DNA from: an uncultured Dehalococcoidia bacterium
Lineage (GTDB): Bacteria > Chloroflexota > Dehalococcoidia > Lucifugimonadales > UBA3495
Reading direction: 5' to 3'
DNA length: 64,000 nucleotides
Assembly (NCBI GenBank): GCA_958295765.1
Contig: CATQHB010000002.1
Location: 2,840,091-2,904,090 of the forward strand
Both the position numbers and the translations under genes were made by a program. The notes under the pieces are model-generated. The model worked only from the letters and a program-made list of their open reading frames with translations, searched no databases and was not told the DNA's origin. Position 1 is the first letter of the stretch. The number at the start of each line of letters is the position of its first letter. Shown here one piece after another: positions 53,278 through 61,378 of this stretch.

Positions 53278-53754
53278 CTAATTCAGGCGTGGAGCAGCGC
53301 CGGCCAGACCGGCCGAGGTGGATACCGCGATGCGGTGAGGGGCAGTAGGCGACAGGACGCCGGCCAGCGTATTAAGACGGAGACAGTGCTGAACTTTGCC
53401 GGTGATCCTGGGTTGGATAGACCGGGTAATCAGACGTGCTAACGGAAACGACAGAAAGGCTGCGCCGGAAACTTGGTAAAGGCACCACAAGCCAAAGCCG
53501 GCAATGGTGGCAAATACTAACGTTGGTATGGCGGCCCAAAGCGCCGCGTCCAGGGCCGGGCCGGCAAAATCAGCGATGGACTCTCCGGCAAGCGTATAAG
53601 GGTGAATGTCGGTGAACGGAGACAGCAACCCGCCCAGCGCCAGGGAGAAAATGGCGATAACTGCCAGTATGAACGCCAGCAACCCGCCGAGCGCAACCGG
53701 GGTGAGGCCGGACATAAGTTGAAAGCAGCGGGAAATGTGGGCTACAAGACTCAT
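53278..53754 (-). CDS. Putative membrane protein
   Basis: 158 residues with three hydrophobic segments (VALGGLLAFILAVIAIFSLA, ALWAAIPTLVFATIAGFGLW and a short third). No family match known to me. Third small membrane-protein gene in a row on this strand. C-terminal 40 residues look like unselected sequence. Confidence 0.45.
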   Translation of the reverse strand: MSLVAHISRCFQLMSGLTPVALGGLLAFILAVIAIFSLALGGLLSPFTDIHPYTLAGESIADFAGPALDAALWAAIPTLVFATIAGFGLWCLYQVSGAAFLSFPLARLITRSIQPRITGKVQHCLRLNTLAGVLSPTAPHRIAVSTSAGLAGAAPRLN

Positions 53755-53864
53755 AATTGAGTATCATAGAGCCTGCTGGGCCACTTTTCAACTGCGCCAT
53801 GTCAGTAAAAGCGGGAACCGGATTGAGGGCCTTAACTCCCGCATCCCCTTTCCCCACTCCCCTA

Positions 53865-53873
53865 TGCTACAAT
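53865..53873 (+). promoter_or_regulatory. Extended -10 (TGCTACAAT) before the alpha/beta hydrolase gene
   Basis: TGC directly precedes TACAAT at 53868-53873, 44 bases ahead of the ATG; third example in this window of TGC + TAYAMT. Confidence 0.4.
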
Positions 53874-53916
53874 ACCCCGGGCAAACCTACCTTGAAACCG
53901 GAAGGAGCGTTCCCTT

Positions 53917-55212
53917 ATGCCCGCAATGGAATCGGCTATTGAACGACGGATGAAACGCTGGCAGGAACAGCGCTGGCTGCTGGACGTGGTGGTGCAGACG
54001 GTGGGTATCGAGTGGGACCAGCGGCGCATCGGCTACACGCTAGGCCCCTGCGGGCCGGAGGCAGCCCCGGATTTCAACGGCGTCCGCGCCCGCACCAAAC
54101 GCTTTAATGACGCCAGCCGGGAGTTCCGCCGGGCCGCCGTCCGCCGGGAGAACAAGGCCCGCCAGCACGAACAGGAGGGGCATCCGGTGGCCGCCGGGGA
54201 AAGCTACTTCATCGCCGCCCTGCTCTACGGCAGCGCCCAATGGCCCATCTTTGCCCATACCCCGGAAAATGACCGCCTGGGCGAAAAGAAAATCGAGTGC
54301 TACGCCAAGTACGTCCAATACGCCAACCACGAAATCCGCCGGGTCGATATTCCCTTTGGGGACCGCGCCATCCCCGCCTGGCTGCACCTGCCCAACCTGC
54401 CCTTTAACCAGGCGGCCAACAACGCTGCCAGCAACGGGAATCGCGGCCCCCTGCCCAGCGTGCTGAGCATCCCCGGAATGGACAGTTTCAAGGAAACCGG
54501 CGTGGCCCTTTACGGCGACCGGCTGCTGGAGCGGGGCATCGCCGTGCTGGCGATTGACGGCCCCGGCCAGAAAGAGGCCCTGAACCGGGGCATCCACGTT
54601 ACCGCCGACAACTGGATGGACGCCGGCCGGGCCGTCCTGGACTGGATGCGGGCGCAGCCGGAACTGGACCCGGAGCGCATCGCTATCCGGGGCAACAGCA
54701 TGGGTTCCTTCTGGGGTACGCAGGTGGCCGCCATAGATAGCCGCATCAAGGGCTGCGCGGTGCAGGCCGTCTGCCACGAACCGGGGATGAACACCATTTT
54801 CAACCTGGCGTCGCCCACCTTCAAGCTGCGGTTTATGTATATGGCCGGCTATGAGGATGAGGCCGAGTTTGACCGGTTCGCCGAAACGATGACCCTGGCG
54901 GGAGTGGGGGAAAGGATAACCTGCCCCTACCTGGCGATGGCCGGCGAGGATGACCACCTCAGCCCCATCGAATACACCTACCAGTTGCTGGATACGGTCA
55001 GCGCGCCCAAGCAGTTGGTGGTGTACGAGGGCGCCGACCACGGCCTGGGCGGTTCGTCCGCCGCCGACCTGGGGCCGAACCCGGCCACCCTGACCGCCGA
55101 CTGGCTGAAAGACCGGCTGGACGGCAAGCCGATGGAAAGCCAGCACATCCTGATTGACCTGGCCGGCCAACCCCAAATCAGCAGCTTTGCCGACTACGCC
55201 CGTGCGGTGTAG
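53917..55212 (+). CDS. Alpha/beta hydrolase (FrsA/DUF1100-like esterase family)
   Basis: 431 residues from the ATG at 53917 with GGAAGGAG upstream. Nucleophile elbow GNSMGSFWG, catalytic Asp in MAGEDDHLSP, His in YEGADHGLGG. The long N-terminal helical cap (residues 1-130) with FNDASREFRRAAVRREN resembles 2,6-dihydroxypseudooxynicotine-hydrolase-like and FrsA-type enzymes that cleave C-C or ester bonds. Substrate unknown. Confidence 0.85.
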   Translation: MPAMESAIERRMKRWQEQRWLLDVVVQTVGIEWDQRRIGYTLGPCGPEAAPDFNGVRARTKRFNDASREFRRAAVRRENKARQHEQEGHPVAAGESYFIAALLYGSAQWPIFAHTPENDRLGEKKIECYAKYVQYANHEIRRVDIPFGDRAIPAWLHLPNLPFNQAANNAASNGNRGPLPSVLSIPGMDSFKETGVALYGDRLLERGIAVLAIDGPGQKEALNRGIHVTADNWMDAGRAVLDWMRAQPELDPERIAIRGNSMGSFWGTQVAAIDSRIKGCAVQAVCHEPGMNTIFNLASPTFKLRFMYMAGYEDEAEFDRFAETMTLAGVGERITCPYLAMAGEDDHLSPIEYTYQLLDTVSAPKQLVVYEGADHGLGGSSAADLGPNPATLTADWLKDRLDGKPMESQHILIDLAGQPQISSFADYARAV

Positions 55213-55225
55213 TCCGGGGTTTTTT

Positions 55226-55310
55226 TATCCACGAAGGGACACGAAGGATCACGAAGGGGTTTTTAGCTGAATTATTTATTCGTGTTCCTTCGTGTCCTTC
55301 GTGGATAAAT
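55226..55310. repeat. Full palindrome of family F (CCACGAAGGACACGAAGG)
   Basis: TTTATCCACGAAGGGACACG ... CGTGTCCTTCGTGGATAAAT pair over about 20 bp with GAATTATTTATTCG in the loop. Half copies at 20477 and 21469. Confidence 0.75.
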
Positions 55311-55344
55311 ACGTGGTGTATCGGTGAGAAAGTTTAGGTGAGTT

Positions 55345-56055
55345 ATGCGGGACAAGTTTGCGGTTAGAGAGGCGGTTTGGACGGCGCTGGAGCAGGCCGG
55401 GGTGGTGCGGGCCAGGAGCGTCCACGATAAAATCCCCGACTTTTACGGGGCTGAGGCCGCCGCCCAACGGGTGTTTGCCCTGGCGGTCTGGCAGCGGGCC
55501 GGGGCGCTCAAGAGCAACCCGGACAAGGCCCAACGCCCCCTGCGGCAGCGGGCGCTTGAGGAGGGCAAGCTGCTCTATATGGCCGTCCCCCGGCTGCAAC
55601 AGGAACGTTGTTTCGTAGAGCTGGACCCGGCAGTGCTGCGCTGCACCCCGGCCCAGGCGTCCACCATCAGCGGGGCTTTCAAGTACGGGCGGCCGGTCTA
55701 TGTGACGGAAATGCGGCCGGTGGATTTGGTGATTTCCGGCTCGGTGGCGGTCAACCGGCAGGGAGTCCGCATTGGTAAGGGCGGGGGTTATGCCGACCTG
55801 GAGTACGGCCTGGCCGCCGCCGCCGGAATCGTCAGCCCCGACACGCCGGTCATCACCACCGTCCACCCGATGCAGGTGCTGGCCGAGTCGCTGCCCCGCA
55901 CCGCCCACGACGTACCGCTGACCTACGCAGTTACCCCGGATGAGATAATCCAATGCCCCGGAGACTTGCCCCACCCCACCGGCATCTATTGGGATGACCT
56001 GGCTGAGGATAAGATAGCGGCGATACCGGCGTTGGGGAAGTTGCGGGGTGGATAG
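55345..56055 (+). CDS. 5-formyltetrahydrofolate cyclo-ligase family protein
   Basis: 236 residues. The family signature RIGKGGGYADLEYGLAAAAG is clear, and N-terminal VREAVWTALEQAGVVRARSV and basic K/R residues for ATP are present. Makes 5,10-methenyl-THF from 5-formyl-THF with ATP. It is longer than typical MTHFS (about 190), as in the plant/archaeal-like COG0212 branch, so the exact activity may differ. Confidence 0.8.
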   Translation: MRDKFAVREAVWTALEQAGVVRARSVHDKIPDFYGAEAAAQRVFALAVWQRAGALKSNPDKAQRPLRQRALEEGKLLYMAVPRLQQERCFVELDPAVLRCTPAQASTISGAFKYGRPVYVTEMRPVDLVISGSVAVNRQGVRIGKGGGYADLEYGLAAAAGIVSPDTPVITTVHPMQVLAESLPRTAHDVPLTYAVTPDEIIQCPGDLPHPTGIYWDDLAEDKIAAIPALGKLRGG

Positions 56056-56110
56056 GATTACGCCGTTGGCTACGGGACATTGAAAGCCCGGCGGCACTGA
56101 AAGTTCTATG

Positions 56111-56220
56111 TCATTCCGAGCGGAACGAGGAATCTAAAATCCTGCATCAGCCGGATTTCTGGCGGAACCGGAAGTTGCAAAGGCCAGGCATTTTAGATTC
56201 CTCCCTGCGGTCGGAATGAC
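56111..56220. repeat. Palindromic repeat, family D
   Basis: GTCATTCCGAGCGGAACGAG ... CTCCCTGCGGTCGGAATGAC; nearly the same ends as at 13325. Confidence 0.75.
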
Positions 56221-56352
56221 ATACCAACTGCGTAACTCGTAATGCTATTGACCAAGGGAGTTGGCGGCCTTATTACAAAAAAGGGGCGGTTTTTGTGATA
56301 AGGGAAAAGTTGTTGCAAATAATCTGTAACAACTAGAGAGGGATAGCCAACG

Positions 56353-56583
56353 TCAGTCCCACAGCACCACTCTACCGGCGATATAGCTGAAAAACCGTTC
56401 CACGTCCCAAGGGAATACCAGTAACTCCCCGGTACTGGACATTGCGCCAGTCTGCCCCGCAAACCACCGGTTAAAAACCTGAAACTGTTCCTCACCGAAC
56501 ACTCTTGCCAAGTCTTCTATACGGTAGCAATCCTCAACCTGCTCCAGGACAGTGGACAACTCCTCAAAATTGCTGATAGCCAC
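56353..56583 (-). CDS. Small unknown protein
   Basis: 76 residues from GTG 56583, with GAGGAGGG at 5-base spacing. Helical acidic start (FEELSTVLEQVEDCYRIEDL ARVFGEEQ) then a tryptophan/phenylalanine-rich end. No family recognised; good ribosome site supports it. Confidence 0.55.
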   Translation of the reverse strand: MAISNFEELSTVLEQVEDCYRIEDLARVFGEEQFQVFNRWFAGQTGAMSSTGELLVFPWDVERFFSYIAGRVVLWD

Positions 56584-56832
56584 AAAACCCTCCTCAAGAC
56601 AATTTGTGCCGGTATTATACCGCTTGATTAAGGAGAATAGCCAAGTCTTTTCTTGCGCCCTCCAAGGCTATCGCATACGAAGTAAGACCTGGTTTACCCG
56701 TCTATCCTGAACTTGTTGAAGGATGACCGGGTGGACTGCTGAAAGTAAAGGGAATCTGGCAACCCGGCCTTTAATCGAGCTCAGTTACGCCGCCCCATTA
56801 AAGGCCGGGCTTAATATCTTAACCGTGTATCC

Positions 56833-57885
56833 CTACGGCGCCCCCACCGTATCCGCCACCCCCAGCTCTTGCATCAGCTCCGTTATGCCGTTCCAGGTAT
56901 CATCCTCCACGTAGATGCCCTCGGCCCGGCGTTTCAGCTCCGTATTGTATTCAATCTCGCCGGGGTAGAGGACCTCGGTGAAGCCGGCGGCCGGGGGGGA
57001 GGTCTTGATGAACTCCACAAACTCCTTCATCTCCCGCTTGAAGTCGGCCAGGGGGCGGAAATGCTCTACGTTGTAAACCGAGATAAACACGCCGTCGTTG
57101 TGCCGGGCCTGGGGGTCGATGCCAAAGCCCAGGCCGGTGAGCAGGCCGGAGAACATCTCCACCATAAAGGAGAGGCCGTAGCCCTTATGCCCCTGGTCGG
57201 CGCCCACCGGCAGGATGGCGCCGCCGGCGAAATAGTCGTTGGGGTCGGTGGTAGGATTGCCGTCCTTGTCCACAATCCAGCCCAGCGGCACCGGCTCATT
57301 GCGGCTGCGTTGCAGGCTGATTTTGCCCATCGCCACCGCGCTGGTCGCCATATCCAGCAGCACCGGCCCCTCCAGGTCGCTGGGTACGCCGATGCAGATG
57401 GGGTTGGTGCCTAATCGCCGGGCGCGCCCGCCAAAGGGGGCGGCGTTCTTGGGGCCAGCGCCGGAGTCGGCGGTAACCAGGCCAATCATCCCCTCGTTCA
57501 GGGCCATCGTGGGATAATCGCCCACCCGCCCGACGTGGCTCTGGTGGTGGAGGGTCATCGCGGCGACGCCGTGGGCTTTGGCCTTGTCAATCGCCATCCG
57601 CATCGCCTTTTCGGTCTGCACGAAGCCGAACCCCCAGTTGCCGTTGATGACGGCGGTATTGGGGGTCTCCCGCTCCACCTCAAAGGGCGCGCCGGGCACG
57701 ATATGGCCCCGGTCAATGCGGCTGCAATACTCCATAAGCTGGATGATGCCATGAGAGTCATGGCCCACCAGGTTGGACTTTACCTGATGAGTAGCGACGA
57801 TTTCCGCCTCATCCGCCGGCGTTCCCTTGGCGACGTAGATGTGATAAGCGACCCGGTGCAGGTATTGGTGAGGAAAGACAGGCAT
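56833..57885 (-). CDS. Ldh-family (malate/L-lactate/ureidoglycolate-type) NAD(P)H oxidoreductase
   Basis: 350 residues. LVGHDSHGIIQLMEYCSRID, GNWGFGFVQTEKAM, HHQSHVGRVGDYPTMAL, SGAGPKNAAPFGGRARRLGT and GHKGYGLSFMVEMFSGLLTG are the blocks of the LDH2/MDH2 family (YlbC/ComC/AllD), with its unusual NAD fold. The His of the NHx[S/G]H-like block is the proton donor. GGAGG precedes the ATG. Substrate could be malate, lactate or another 2-hydroxyacid. Confidence 0.9.
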   Translation of the reverse strand: MPVFPHQYLHRVAYHIYVAKGTPADEAEIVATHQVKSNLVGHDSHGIIQLMEYCSRIDRGHIVPGAPFEVERETPNTAVINGNWGFGFVQTEKAMRMAIDKAKAHGVAAMTLHHQSHVGRVGDYPTMALNEGMIGLVTADSGAGPKNAAPFGGRARRLGTNPICIGVPSDLEGPVLLDMATSAVAMGKISLQRSRNEPVPLGWIVDKDGNPTTDPNDYFAGGAILPVGADQGHKGYGLSFMVEMFSGLLTGLGFGIDPQARHNDGVFISVYNVEHFRPLADFKREMKEFVEFIKTSPPAAGFTEVLYPGEIEYNTELKRRAEGIYVEDDTWNGITELMQELGVADTVGAP

Positions 57886-58001
57886 AGGATAAACCTCCGG
57901 TCGGCAGTGGTTGGGGATAGTTTATGAGAACCGGGTATTGGGGTCAACTTTTCCGGTAGGGGTGGGGGGTGATAAGGGGAAGAGAGTAGCCGGGGGAGAA
58001 A

Positions 58002-58076
58002 TGGTCGGGGCGGGCAGATTCGAACTGCCGACCTCCTGGTCCCAAACCAGGCGCCCTGCCGCTGGGCCACGCCCCG
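58002..58076 (-). tRNA. tRNA-Pro (UGG)
   Basis: 72-nt body plus encoded CCA. Acceptor CGGGGCG/CGCCCCG, D-arm GCCC/GGGC, anticodon arm CCTGG-TTTGGGA-CCAGG (anticodon TGG), T-arm GGCAG-TTCGAAT-CTGCC. All stems pair perfectly. Confidence 0.95.
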
Positions 58077-58171
58077 CAAGTCGCCAAAGGCCGTAACCTT
58101 CGCAACCGGAATAGCGGCTGCTGCTGCTGATAATAATGCCAGGGTTGGCTGAGGTGAACCGCCAAACTCGG

Positions 58172-58246
58172 TGGTATCCCCGGAGAGGGTCGAACTCTCA
58201 TCTCTGGCTCCGGAGGCCAGCACTCTATCCGTTGAGCTACGGGGAC
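58172..58246 (-). tRNA. tRNA-Arg (CCG)
   Basis: Acceptor GTCCCCG/CGGGGAT (one G-T pair), anticodon arm CTGGC-CTCCGGA-GCCAG (anticodon CCG), T-arm GAGAG-TTCGACC-CTCTC, encoded CCA. Same strand as tRNA-Pro, 95 bp apart. Confidence 0.95.
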
Positions 58247-58377
58247 ACGGTTAACGGTTAGCAACTATCAGGATAACACGCCCCGGCCCTGCTAACAAGC
58301 CGGGAGCGGGCCGGGATTTATTATTACGGATACGTCGGGTAACATAGAAGGGTATAGGGATTCCCGGCTGTAACACC

Positions 58378-58472
58378 GTCGTTCCGGCGAAAGCCGGAAT
58401 CCAGAATGTTCGGTAGCCGGCACGGTCTTTTCCGGGAGGATTTCCTGGATTCCGGCTTTCGCCGGAACGACG
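58378..58472. repeat. Palindromic repeat, family C
   Basis: GTCGTTCCGGCGAAAGCCGG ... CCGGCTTTCGCCGGAACGAC. The 425-bp gap 58247-58671 holds this and further GGAACGACGGTTGCC fragments (58475-58560) but no gene. Confidence 0.8.
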
Positions 58473-58671
58473 GTTGCCCCGGTGCTGGAACGACGGTTGC
58501 CCTGGCGGGTTGCCCTGGCGCCGGAATGACGGCGTTGCCCGGATTGCCCCGGTAATGAGATTAACCTGATGACTTTCCCCGGTTGACGGATTGCACGGAT
58601 GCTAGTATATTAGTATATAAGTTCTAAACTGACGTTCTAATATCCTATCTGCGCGCTCGTGGGGTGAGGTT

Positions 58672-59577
58672 ATGGCTGAGGCCGAGGTACAGGAAATTAC
58701 CTGCAAGTCCCTTCTGAATCGGGTGGATGTTCCCGGATTTCCCTTTCGCTGGACGCTCAACCCCTACCGGGGCTGTCGCCATGCCTGTCGCTACTGCTAC
58801 GCCCGCCCGACTCACGAGTTCTGGGGGATGAACGCCGGCGCCGAGTTTGACCAGCGGGTGTTTGCCAAGGTGAACGCCCCCCAGGTGCTGCGGGACGAAC
58901 TGCGCCGGCCCCGGTGGGCCGGAGAACCCATCGCCATCGGCACCGCCTCCGACCCTTACGAACCGGCCGAGGCCCAGTACCGGCTGACCCGCGGCATCAT
59001 CGAGGTCTTGGCCGAGTTCCGCAATCCGGCCTCAATCACCACCAAGGGCGTGCTGGCACGCCGGGACGTGGACGTATTGCAGGAGTTGTACCACGCCGCC
59101 GACGTTCAGGTGATTTTCAGCGTGGGCAGCATCGACGAAACGGTGTGGAAACGGACCGAGCCGGGGACGCCCAGCCCCCAGGCCCGGCTGGAGGCGATGC
59201 AGTTTCTGGTGGAGAGCGGCATCCCCGCCGGGGTGATGATGGCCCCCCTGCTGCCGGGCATCTCCGACAGCGCCGAGGCCATTAACGCCACGGTGCAGGC
59301 CGCCGCCCAGCACCATGCCCAGTTCCTTTCGGCCAACCTGCTATTTCTCAAGCCGGGGTCAAAAGAGTGGTTTATGCCCCTGATTCGGGAGTCCTACCCC
59401 CACCTGACGCCGGGCTACCGCCAGCTTTACCGCCATACCTACGGCGAAAAGGACTATACCCAGGAGGTGCTGGCGCTGGTGGCCGAGGCCCGGCAGCGGT
59501 GGCATCTGCCGGCAGTTACCCCGCCCAAAGAGTTGAACGCCCCGCGCCAGCAACAGCAGTTGGCGTTGATTGCGTAA
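58672..59577 (+). CDS. Radical SAM protein, SPL-like (Rv2578c/PA0069) family
   Basis: 301 residues. The [4Fe-4S] motif CRHACRYCYARPTHEF (CxxxCxxC), N-terminal NRVDVPGFPFRWTLNPYRGC, IAIGTASDPYEPAEAQYRLT and ITTKGVLARRDVDVLQEL match a family annotated as spore-photoproduct-lyase-like but with unknown reaction. Members are widespread in non-sporulating bacteria. Single gene. Confidence 0.85.
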   Translation: MAEAEVQEITCKSLLNRVDVPGFPFRWTLNPYRGCRHACRYCYARPTHEFWGMNAGAEFDQRVFAKVNAPQVLRDELRRPRWAGEPIAIGTASDPYEPAEAQYRLTRGIIEVLAEFRNPASITTKGVLARRDVDVLQELYHAADVQVIFSVGSIDETVWKRTEPGTPSPQARLEAMQFLVESGIPAGVMMAPLLPGISDSAEAINATVQAAAQHHAQFLSANLLFLKPGSKEWFMPLIRESYPHLTPGYRQLYRHTYGEKDYTQEVLALVAEARQRWHLPAVTPPKELNAPRQQQQLALIA

Positions 59578-59666
59578 CGGAGTTGGTTCCGGTAGATGAC
59601 AGCTTTTTCCGCTACGTTCACCGGTTAAACGCCAAGGTGGGTTGGAAACCCGGTCTGGCATAACCG

Positions 59667-59905
59667 TGATTCTCAACGTGGGTTGGTATTCCTTGCCTGC
59701 CACGGTGCCGGCGTATGGTAGGGGTGGGCAAGGAACCGGCCCGGTTGCGGCGGATGGTAAGGGCGGGTTTGTAACCCGCCCTGGCGTGGGTGGAGAGGTA
59801 GGTGAGCCGAGTTACATCCGTCTCTTGGGATGTCTTGTCGTTGAGCGCAGGGCGGGTTACAAACCCGCCCCTACCTGGAATAATACTCACGCCGGTTGAG
59901 AATAC
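59667..59905. repeat. Full-length MITE-like element, family A
   Basis: Outer TGATTCTCAACGTGGGTTGG ... GCCGGTTGAGAATAC, inner GGCGGGTTTGTAACCCGCC and GGCGGGTTACAAACCCGCC. The gap 59578-60031 also contains a solitary palindrome (59947-59972) and a half family B repeat (59995-60017). Confidence 0.75.
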
Positions 59906-60031
59906 TCTCATATCAATAGGGGCGTGAGGCTTAACTTGATGCTTATGGGGCGGGTTATAGACCTGCCCCTACGCCGATGATTGTGCCTACTCCGCTCATC
60001 CTGAGCTTGTCGAAGGATGCAAGGCCGGGGG

Positions 60032-60700
60032 CTAAAGGGCGTACTTCTTGGCCTTGGTCATTTGCCCGGTAATCAGGAAAATTACCCGCTCGGCGATGTT
60101 GGTGGCCCGGTCGGCGATCCGCTCCAGGTCATGGGCGGCCCAGAGCAGGTAGGTGGCCCGCTGGATGCTCCGGGGGTCTTGAATCATAAACAGCAGCAGT
60201 TCCCGGTAAACCTGGTCGTAAAGGGCGTCCACCTCATCGTCGTCGTGGACGACTTTGTTGGCCTTGAGCTGGTCCCGATGCACCAGGGAGTCCATGCTGT
60301 CCCGCAGCATCTCCGTGGACTTGTCGGCCATTCGGGGAATGTCAATCAGGGGTTTCAAGGGCGGGTCGTTGCCCATCAGCAGGCTGATTTTGGCGATGCC
60401 CTCGGCGTAATCCCCCATGCGTTCCAGTTCCACGGTGATGTGCAGCAGGGCGATGATGGCCCGCAGGTCGCCGGCCATGGGCTGCTGAGTGGCAATCAGG
60501 TCAACGCAAAGCTCCTCAATCTCATAGCGCTTCCGGTCGATATAGTCGTCCTCGTTGACTATCTGCTGGGACTCTGCCAAGTCCCGCTCCTTCAACGCTT
60601 CCACTGCGCGGATGATGGCCTTATTCACCACGTTAGCCAACAGCACCACTTCCTCTTGCAGGTGCGTAAGCTGGCGGGCCAGGTCAACTCTAAGCATCAT
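60032..60700 (-). CDS. phoU: Phosphate signalling protein PhoU
   Basis: About 222 residues from the ATG at 60700 (GGAGGTGG just upstream; ATG 60697 equally possible). Two three-helix repeats with the PhoU metal motifs E-x-x-x-D (IVNEDDYIDRKRYEIEELCV; VVHDDDEVDALYDQVYRELL) and DLRAIIALLHITVELERMGD / YLLWAAHDLERIADRATNIA. Negative regulator of Pst phosphate uptake and PhoR signalling. No pst genes adjoin. Confidence 0.95.
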   Translation of the reverse strand: MMLRVDLARQLTHLQEEVVLLANVVNKAIIRAVEALKERDLAESQQIVNEDDYIDRKRYEIEELCVDLIATQQPMAGDLRAIIALLHITVELERMGDYAEGIAKISLLMGNDPPLKPLIDIPRMADKSTEMLRDSMDSLVHRDQLKANKVVHDDDEVDALYDQVYRELLLFMIQDPRSIQRATYLLWAAHDLERIADRATNIAERVIFLITGQMTKAKKYAL

Positions 60701-60771
60701 TCCACCTCCGCCTGCTGAGTAGTAATCCGCAAAATTCGGGCCGGGGCCGGCGCCCAATTTCTTGAAAGTTC

Positions 60772-60858
60772 GCTCATCCTGAGCCGTTGGTTCGACCGGC
60801 TCACCATGAGCGGGGTTTGGGTTTGGTTCGACCGGCTCACCATGAGCGGGGCTTGGGT
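60772..60858. repeat. Family B fragments in tandem
   Basis: CTCATCCTGAGCCGTTGGTT then two copies of GGTTCGACCGGCTCACCATG + AGCGGGG (60792 and 60827), a locally amplified half-element. Confidence 0.65.
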
Positions 60859-60889
60859 TTTGAGCGGGGTTTTGGGTTTTGCCGGGCCG

Positions 60890-61339
60890 TTATGCCGGAC
60901 GCCACATTTGCCCCCGCTGCCGCACCGGTTCCAGCAGGCTTTCGTCAAAGGGCAGGGGTTGGTAGTCCTCGGGGCCGGGCAGGGTATAGCCGATGATGTC
61001 GAAAATCTCCGGGTTGCTGTAGTAGCCGTTATAGCACTGGCGCACCAACTCCCGGAAAAAATCGGGCTGTTCCCACTCCACCTGCCGCAAAGTGTCATCC
61101 TGGTCGTAGTCGGAAAGCTCAGCAAAACCGGCGTCGCCCCGGTGGGCGGCGGCAATCTCCAAGTGGGCCAAACCCTCGACGAACAAGCGGCGCAGCCGGA
61201 GGCGGTTCGCTACGGCGTTCTCCACCAATTGGGCGCCGCCCAAGTCGCCGGCCCCGGGGAACTGGCCCTCGGCCGGCACGATGCGGTTCAGCGCGGCGGT
61301 AAGCGTATCCCGCTGCCCTTGGGTGAATATGCTGACCAT
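60890..61339 (-). CDS. Gluconate 2-dehydrogenase subunit 3-like protein
   Basis: 149 residues, helical: GQRDTLTAALNRIVPAEGQF PGA, GFAELSDYDQDDTLRQVEWE, FFRELVRQCYNGYYSNPEIF and IGYTLPGPEDY match the small subunit of membrane GMC dehydrogenases. The flavoprotein partner usually adjacent is not present here. GGAGG is upstream. Ten-odd bases before the CocE gene stop, but no functional link is evident. Confidence 0.8.
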   Translation of the reverse strand: MVSIFTQGQRDTLTAALNRIVPAEGQFPGAGDLGGAQLVENAVANRLRLRRLFVEGLAHLEIAAAHRGDAGFAELSDYDQDDTLRQVEWEQPDFFRELVRQCYNGYYSNPEIFDIIGYTLPGPEDYQPLPFDESLLEPVRQRGQMWRPA

Positions 61340-61378
61340 TGCTTAACCTCCCGGTCGATCCAAGAAAATACTGCGCCC

